From NCBI GenBank assembly GCA_033060915.1, contig CM065396.1, forward strand, positions 6,902,501 to 6,966,500: a DNA stretch of 64,000 nucleotides. Direction: 5' to 3'. Under the pieces are notes generated by a model that worked only from the letters and a program-made list of their open reading frames with translations, was not told where the DNA came from and made no database searches. The stretch comes from Euryodendron excelsum. Taxonomy: Eukaryota > Streptophyta > Magnoliopsida > Ericales > Pentaphylacaceae. Both the position numbers and the translations under genes were made by a program. Position 1 is the first letter of the stretch; every line of letters starts with the position of its first letter. Below are positions 60,031-64,000 of the stretch, in pieces.

Positions 60031-60487
60031 ACACACCGGCGGATATCAATCCCAATATTTGGTGTGATGATGAATACTAAATGCTCTCAATGAAAATTAA
60101 TTTTAAATTAAGTTTAGAAAACCAAGTTTAAATATCGAACTAAATTCTATATTTAAAATTAGGTATTGAAAGTTTTCACCACTTGTAGTTGAATACTATA
60201 AATTTTCTGATACTTAATTTTCAATTTATCAAGTCGCTGGTTTCAAGAGAGGAAGCATATCAATTCCATGTCTTCATCTTCCCACCAGGTAGTTCATGGG
60301 ACGCATCGTATCAAGAATTAATTAAATAAAGATTCCAGTATTTGTTAAAGCATGAATTGTATTAATATACAAACAACGGCAATCACGAGGTTGTTGGGGT
60401 CTGCTACAGCAAATCACCAAGCTAAAAATCACATATATTAAACTAAGAATATCCATTTCCGTTGTATCCTAATGAGGAAGACCTCCC
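60031..60487. other. Intergenic DNA upstream of the kinase gene
   Basis: AT-rich, no ORF or repeat recognised. It would hold the distal promoter of the receptor kinase gene. Confidence 0.5.
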
Positions 60488-60495
60488 TATAAATA
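60488..60495 (+). promoter_or_regulatory. TATA box of the receptor-like kinase gene
   Basis: TATAAATA lies 80 bp upstream of the preferred start codon (60568), giving a short leader. Confidence 0.65.
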
Positions 60496-60567
60496 TTATG
60501 ACTCCATTTCTTAGCTTGAAAGATTTGAGTTTTTTTTGTTTGCATGTTTGTTCCTCATGTAGGGGAG

Positions 60568-60649
60568 ATGAAAACAAGATATGAGTCGTCAAGGCTCATC
60601 TTCTTGTACCTTACGACCTTCTTCATTCACACCTTCTCAGTCGATCCAG
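60568..60649 (+). CDS. Kinase gene exon 1: signal peptide
   Basis: It encodes MKTRYESSRLIFLYLTTFFI then HTFSVDP plus the first base of a Gly codon. A basic start and a hydrophobic core are typical of secretion signals. The donor site is CAG|GTATTT. Confidence 0.82.
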
Positions 60650-63600
60650 GTATTTTTCCTTTCCCTTATATATTTTGTGTTTGTATTGTTATACTGTATT
60701 TGATGGATATGAATGGTTTGCACGTTTGATTGCAGCTGCACAGCAACTAATTATTGCATACATTTTGAATTGGATCCGATTCACTGTTTTCGTTGTTGTA
60801 TATGGCATCTCCGAAATATAAAATATATGAAAAAGAAAAATTAGGGAAGATCTCTTTTCATCTTACAAAAATTAACTTCCATGGCAGTTCACTAAGAACC
60901 AAATAAGTCACTAACGAAAAATTATCTCAGGGGACGATTACATTCATATACCAAAAAAGATTATCTTTCAAAGTAGTGAGAAGACTTACAAGGATCACTC
61001 AAATGGAACAACTAGGAGATATGTGACACAAGTACGACGTAGATTATTTATTTCTTATCACAAGTAATTAACTAATGCTTAGGGTTTTTTAATGAAGGGA
61101 AGATGCTAGACATACCTCGTAGGAAATGAGAAAATATCCTGAGAAATTATTTTTTGTTGGTTCATTGAAATAGATTACGCGGGCCGAAACGGGGAAGGGG
61201 ATTTGGGAGAGGGGAGATTCGAACTCTTGAACTTAAGCCAAGAGCTCTGACCGATTGGGCTAGTTCTAATTGGTTAAATATCATGAGAAATGTAACGTAT
61301 GGATAGCATTTTGTCATTTTCAGAATTCGTCCTCTTGCATAAACTAGCTTGGCCCCAACGCCATTGTTTAAACTAGCTGAAAAAAAATCAACTTCCTGCG
61401 CGCTACATTGGACGGCTCACTATATGCACACAAAGAACAAAAACCATATGTTTTTATTTGGTAGAAATGAACTTTTGTTTTTGTGTTTTTTTTCCCCTTT
61501 GGGCAAAGAAAGTAGGCGCCAAAGGGAAAATAACAACAAAGCAAGAACATCAGATAACAAAAAAGAATAAAGACCAATTATAGGGCAGAGAAGCAGCTGA
61601 TTCATGGGCCACACGCAGTAAGCGGCTCTATTTGATTCCCTGGGAGCTCAAGAGCATATATATATATATATATTCAACTCTTCTTTGAGGGTTCAAATAT
61701 TGTTATATATTGTTAGAGTTCTTACTTTTAGGTGAAATAATGACTTAATATAGTATTAGAACTCTGGCTTCTAGAAAATCTTGAATTCAAGTCTTTGTAC
61801 TTCTGTTTATTCTCTGGCTATGTTGTGCACTCTAATTTGTGTGTCTTGGTGCACCTTGTTTAACTCTTTTGTTTACTCTCCACATGCAAGACGGGTCGCA
61901 TGTGAGTGGGAGATAGTTCAATAAATACATAGCTTAAGCTTAAGCTTTTTAATTAGATCAATTGGTGACTAGTTTAACACAAATAAATCTTCCATATGCA
62001 TAGTAAGCAGTTTCCAATGGATGCAGGTGCAGGTGGTTGTGTTTTAGATTTAACTTCGTACCCATATCAACCAACCGGTGATTGCATCGGCCCCCAAGAA
62101 AAGATCAACATTTGGGGTGGTTTCCCCACTACTTTTTGCTGCCGAAATGCCCTCACTGACTTGTCAAAGGCATTAGCCCACCAAGCAATAGTTGATGATG
62201 GAAACATGATCTTCATCCCTCAGGAGCAATGGAGGAATTGCAGCATTTCCTTCATGCAACCGCAGTCCGATTCTTCTGCAGTTCAATCAGACTGTCTCCA
62301 AAATGATCTCTTCTATGGAAGCAGTCAATGTTCCGGAATGTCTCTGTCAGCTATTCAGCAGGAACCGACCTATCGGCTTGCGTTGCAAAAGTGTGATCAA
62401 TTCAATTCCTCCTACTCCTCCTTCAATGACGCTTGTAACGACTGCATTGCTGCACTTATAGACCTGAGGGACCATCTGTTGGATATCTTCAACGCAAAGA
62501 AAAACAAAACTGAGAGAGCAGTATGCGTTGTAGCAGTTGTTGTCTCTGTTGCAGCTGGGAAATTGGGTACTGATCGTTTCGACTTGCTTGCTGATTTCTA
62601 CAGGTGTTTGCCAGCTTTAGATGTGTTTGGTACGTACGTAAGAGCAGCTCAACAATTAATTAACACCTACTTGTTCACCCTTCTTAATTATGGATCGTTT
62701 AAGGAAACTATATTATATTTTCTAATATAGGTGTTTGCCCACTTTGGCCAATATAATTATCTTATCCATGGGAATGCTGTATATATATATATAAACAGAA
62801 AATTTATACCGAATGATGTATCTAATTAATTAATTAATTGAGAGTCTTTTCTTTCAAAATAAAATACATATCATAATAACTTGTAATTATAAAAGTGAGA
62901 CTGCCACATCATTTTAGTATAAAATTCTATACAAAAAAAAAACTACAACAATAGCAGCAATTTTCATTATTTATTTAGCTGTTAAACAAAAGAGAACTTA
63001 TTTACAATGTTTCAATGTGCTAATTTTAAGTTTTCTCTTTTTTTTTTTTTTTTTTTCTTTTTCAGGAGAACCAGGTTACATCAAACTCAAATGTAAGCCT
63101 GTCTAGCTAGGTTATTGTGTTCAACATGCGTGATCTTAATTACTCGTTGCGATTATCTTTTATTTCTGCAACAATTAACGATTGCTGCTGACAGATATAT
63201 GTATGTATGTATGTATCAATTGTCTTATGAATTATGATGATGATGATGATGATGGATCAGCTTCTTTGGCAAAAGCACTATTAGCAGTCCTTCTAGCCAC
63301 CATTGGACTGACGATGGTAATCGTGCTGATCAAATATGTCACCAACACCAAGCATAAGAATGATAAAAATGAGCATAAACCTGTACAAACCAAAGAGATT
63401 ACGACAGGGACTTGGTCTGGTCTGTATCGATTCTCCAAGGCCGAGATCGAGAATGCCATAAATAATAATATTGGGAATGAAAGGAAATGCTTGGGAAGAG
63501 GAAGCGCCGGCCAAGTATTTAAAGGCGTTCTGCCGAGCGGACAAGCTGTGGCGATCAAGCATATATATAAGAGCAACACATCGGATTCTTTTACTGGGGA

Positions 63601-63959
63601 AGTTGAAGGCCTTTCGAGGGTGAGACATCGAAACCTAGTTTGTCTCTTTGGTTGCTGCATGGAAGATGGAGAGCAGTATTTAGTCTATGAATATTGTTCC
63701 GAGGGAAATCTAGCTCAACATCTCCTAAGTAAGAGTCAATCACTCACACACTCACTCCATCCCCTCCAGCGCCTTCATTTGATTTTCACTAGTTACCTAT
63801 TTAATTTTATCATCGACGTCCTTCTGTGTCTATATGTATACAGGGAAAAACACACTCCTAACATGGGAAAGAAGAGTAAAGATCCTAAGGGACTGTGCAC
63901 TTGGACTCAGGTATCTCCATCATCATCTGGATGGCTGTATTGTTCACAGAGATGTTAAG
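60568..63959 (+). CDS. SPARK-type receptor-like Ser/Thr protein kinase, 5' part (gene continues past window)
   Basis: A plasma-membrane receptor kinase would sense an extracellular cue and phosphorylate proteins inside. I infer exons 60568-60649, 62027-62629, 63066-63092, 63261-63728 and 63844-63959. All introns start GT and end AG; the first four are phase 1, and the total is 432 codons in one frame. Order: signal peptide (residues 1-26); Cys-rich ectodomain beginning CVLDLTSYPY with WGGFPTTFCCRNALTDLS, as in SPARK-domain receptors; TM about 241-262 (ALLAVLLATIGLTMVIVLI); glycine loop GRGSAGQVFKG about 316; catalytic Lys in VAIKH about 337; VYEYCSEGNLAQHLL; and HRDVK at the end. DFG and the C-lobe are outside. 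The start at 60568 gives the cleaner signal peptide; an in-frame ATG at 60544 is possible. No breaks. No ligand can be named. Confidence 0.9.
61190..61270 (-). repeat. tRNA-derived SINE-like fragment in intron 1
   Basis: On the minus strand TAGCCCAATCGGTCAGAGC (A-box-like, 61243-61262) is followed by GTTCGAATC (B box, 61217-61225), the internal RNA polymerase III promoter pair of tRNAs and plant SINEs. No acceptor-stem pairing or poly-A tail is evident, so a SINE fragment or tRNA pseudogene is likelier than a functional tRNA. Confidence 0.5.
61656..61673. repeat. (AT)n microsatellite in intron 1
   Basis: About nine AT dinucleotides in a row. A second short run is at about 62778-62793 in intron 2. 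Confidence 0.9.
62027..62629 (+). CDS. Kinase gene exon 2: cysteine-rich ectodomain
   Basis: 201 codons. Acceptor GATGCAG; an alternative acceptor 6 bp downstream (GTGCAG) would drop two residues. Paired cysteines (CC in TTFCCRNA, CNDC, CSGM) suggest disulfides. N-glycosylation sequons NCS, NSS and NKT are visible. Near the end FYRCLPALDVF is followed by donor TTG|GTACGT. Extracellular ligand or partner unknown. Confidence 0.88.
63066..63092 (+). CDS. Kinase gene exon 3: 27-bp micro-exon
   Basis: Acceptor TTTTTCAG after a long T run; donor AAAT|GTAAGC. It encodes GEPGYIKLK across phase-1 junctions and links ectodomain to membrane segment. It is too short for ORF finding and is supported by frame continuity. 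Confidence 0.78.
63235..63254. repeat. (GAT)n trinucleotide repeat at the exon 4 boundary
   Basis: Six to seven GAT units lie just upstream of the chosen exon 4 start, in frame with the kinase. They are translated as poly-Asp only if the 63194 acceptor is used. An (ATGT)n run at about 63198-63216 precedes it. Confidence 0.85.
63261..63728 (+). CDS. Kinase gene exon 4: membrane segment and kinase N-lobe
   Basis: Starting after GGATCAG it reads SSLAKALLAVLLATIGLTMV, then a basic stop-transfer stretch, WSGLYRFSKAEIENAI, the glycine loop, the catalytic Lys, EGLSRVRHRNLVCLFGCC and the hinge YLVYEYC. Donor CTAA|GTAAGAG. An alternative acceptor at 63194 (CTGACAG), also in frame, has a better pyrimidine tract and would add an Asp-rich insert. 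Confidence 0.85.
63844..63959 (+). CDS. Kinase gene exon 5: start of catalytic loop
   Basis: Acceptor GTATACAG. It encodes LTWERRVKILRDCALGLRYL then HHHLDGCIVHRDVK and ends AAG|GTAACA, so an intron follows the catalytic-loop motif. HRD (not RD-less) is present. The remaining exons lie beyond position 64000. Confidence 0.87.
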
Positions 63960-64000
63960 GTAACAAATTGATAGATATATCCTCTAGTAGTCTACTAGAT

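Noticed and set aside
61190..61270. Functional tRNA gene on the minus strand
   Set aside because: A and B boxes are present, but I could not find a proper acceptor stem or standard anticodon arm.

Overview
The window is plant nuclear DNA. It has no prokaryotic gene organisation, is dominated by nested LTR retrotransposons, and ends in one intron-containing receptor-like kinase gene. A eudicot is my best guess from the long Tat/Ogre-like LTRs, the Sirevirus-like copia element, the Athila-like gypsy element and the plant receptor kinase. The species cannot be fixed from the sequence alone. No rRNA gene, functional tRNA gene, CRISPR array, phage or plasmid was seen.

Layout. (1) 1-5006: the 3' part of a Sirevirus-like Ty1/copia element (integrase end, RNase H remnant with the reverse transcriptase deleted, decayed envelope-like ORF, polypurine tract, 1.4 kb 3' LTR). 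(2) 5007-52837: a nest built almost entirely from one family of long (4.3-5.3 kb) LTRs that start TGTAAGCACC and end near GGGCGCGACA. I name reverse copies R1-R5 and forward copies F1-F4; R6 belongs to a related family. Five copies are solo LTRs with readable 5-bp target duplications: R2 (ACGCT), F1 (TTGGA), F2 (AGGAC), F3 (CTCTC), F4 (CGAAT/CGGAT). Nesting gives the order of events: R1 was hit by R2, R2 by F1; R5 was hit by F2, F2 by F3 and F4. A real primer-binding site (tRNA-Arg type, as in Ogre/Tat elements) flanks R5 at 33512-33530. The internal DNA between R6 and R5 (28294-33532) has no recognisable gag-pol. Two tandem arrays, a 78-bp unit at 18650-21115 and a 69-bp unit at 28316-28995, lie next to U3 starts, the place where Ogre-type elements are known to carry 3'-UTR satellites. 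(3) 52838-60030: the 3' half of an Athila-like Ty3/gypsy element (decayed integrase, two consecutive envelope-like ORFs, a poly-G tract, a long 3' UTR, polypurine tract and a 1316-bp 3' LTR bounded by TGTGAT...ATCACA). (4) 60031-64000: a receptor-like kinase gene with a TATA box, signal-peptide exon, cysteine-rich SPARK-like ectodomain, transmembrane segment and kinase N-lobe. It runs off the window just after the HRDVK catalytic-loop motif.

The most interesting signals are: the five-solo-LTR nest; a PBS-like TGGCGACTCC buried in the U5 of every copy examined; a block of about 2 kb that is nearly G-free on the sense strand in the transcribed part of each LTR; and, in both the copia and the gypsy element, motif-rich U3-like DNA placed directly upstream of an envelope-like ORF, which suggests separate internal promoters. 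The kinase is the only gene in the window that looks intact.
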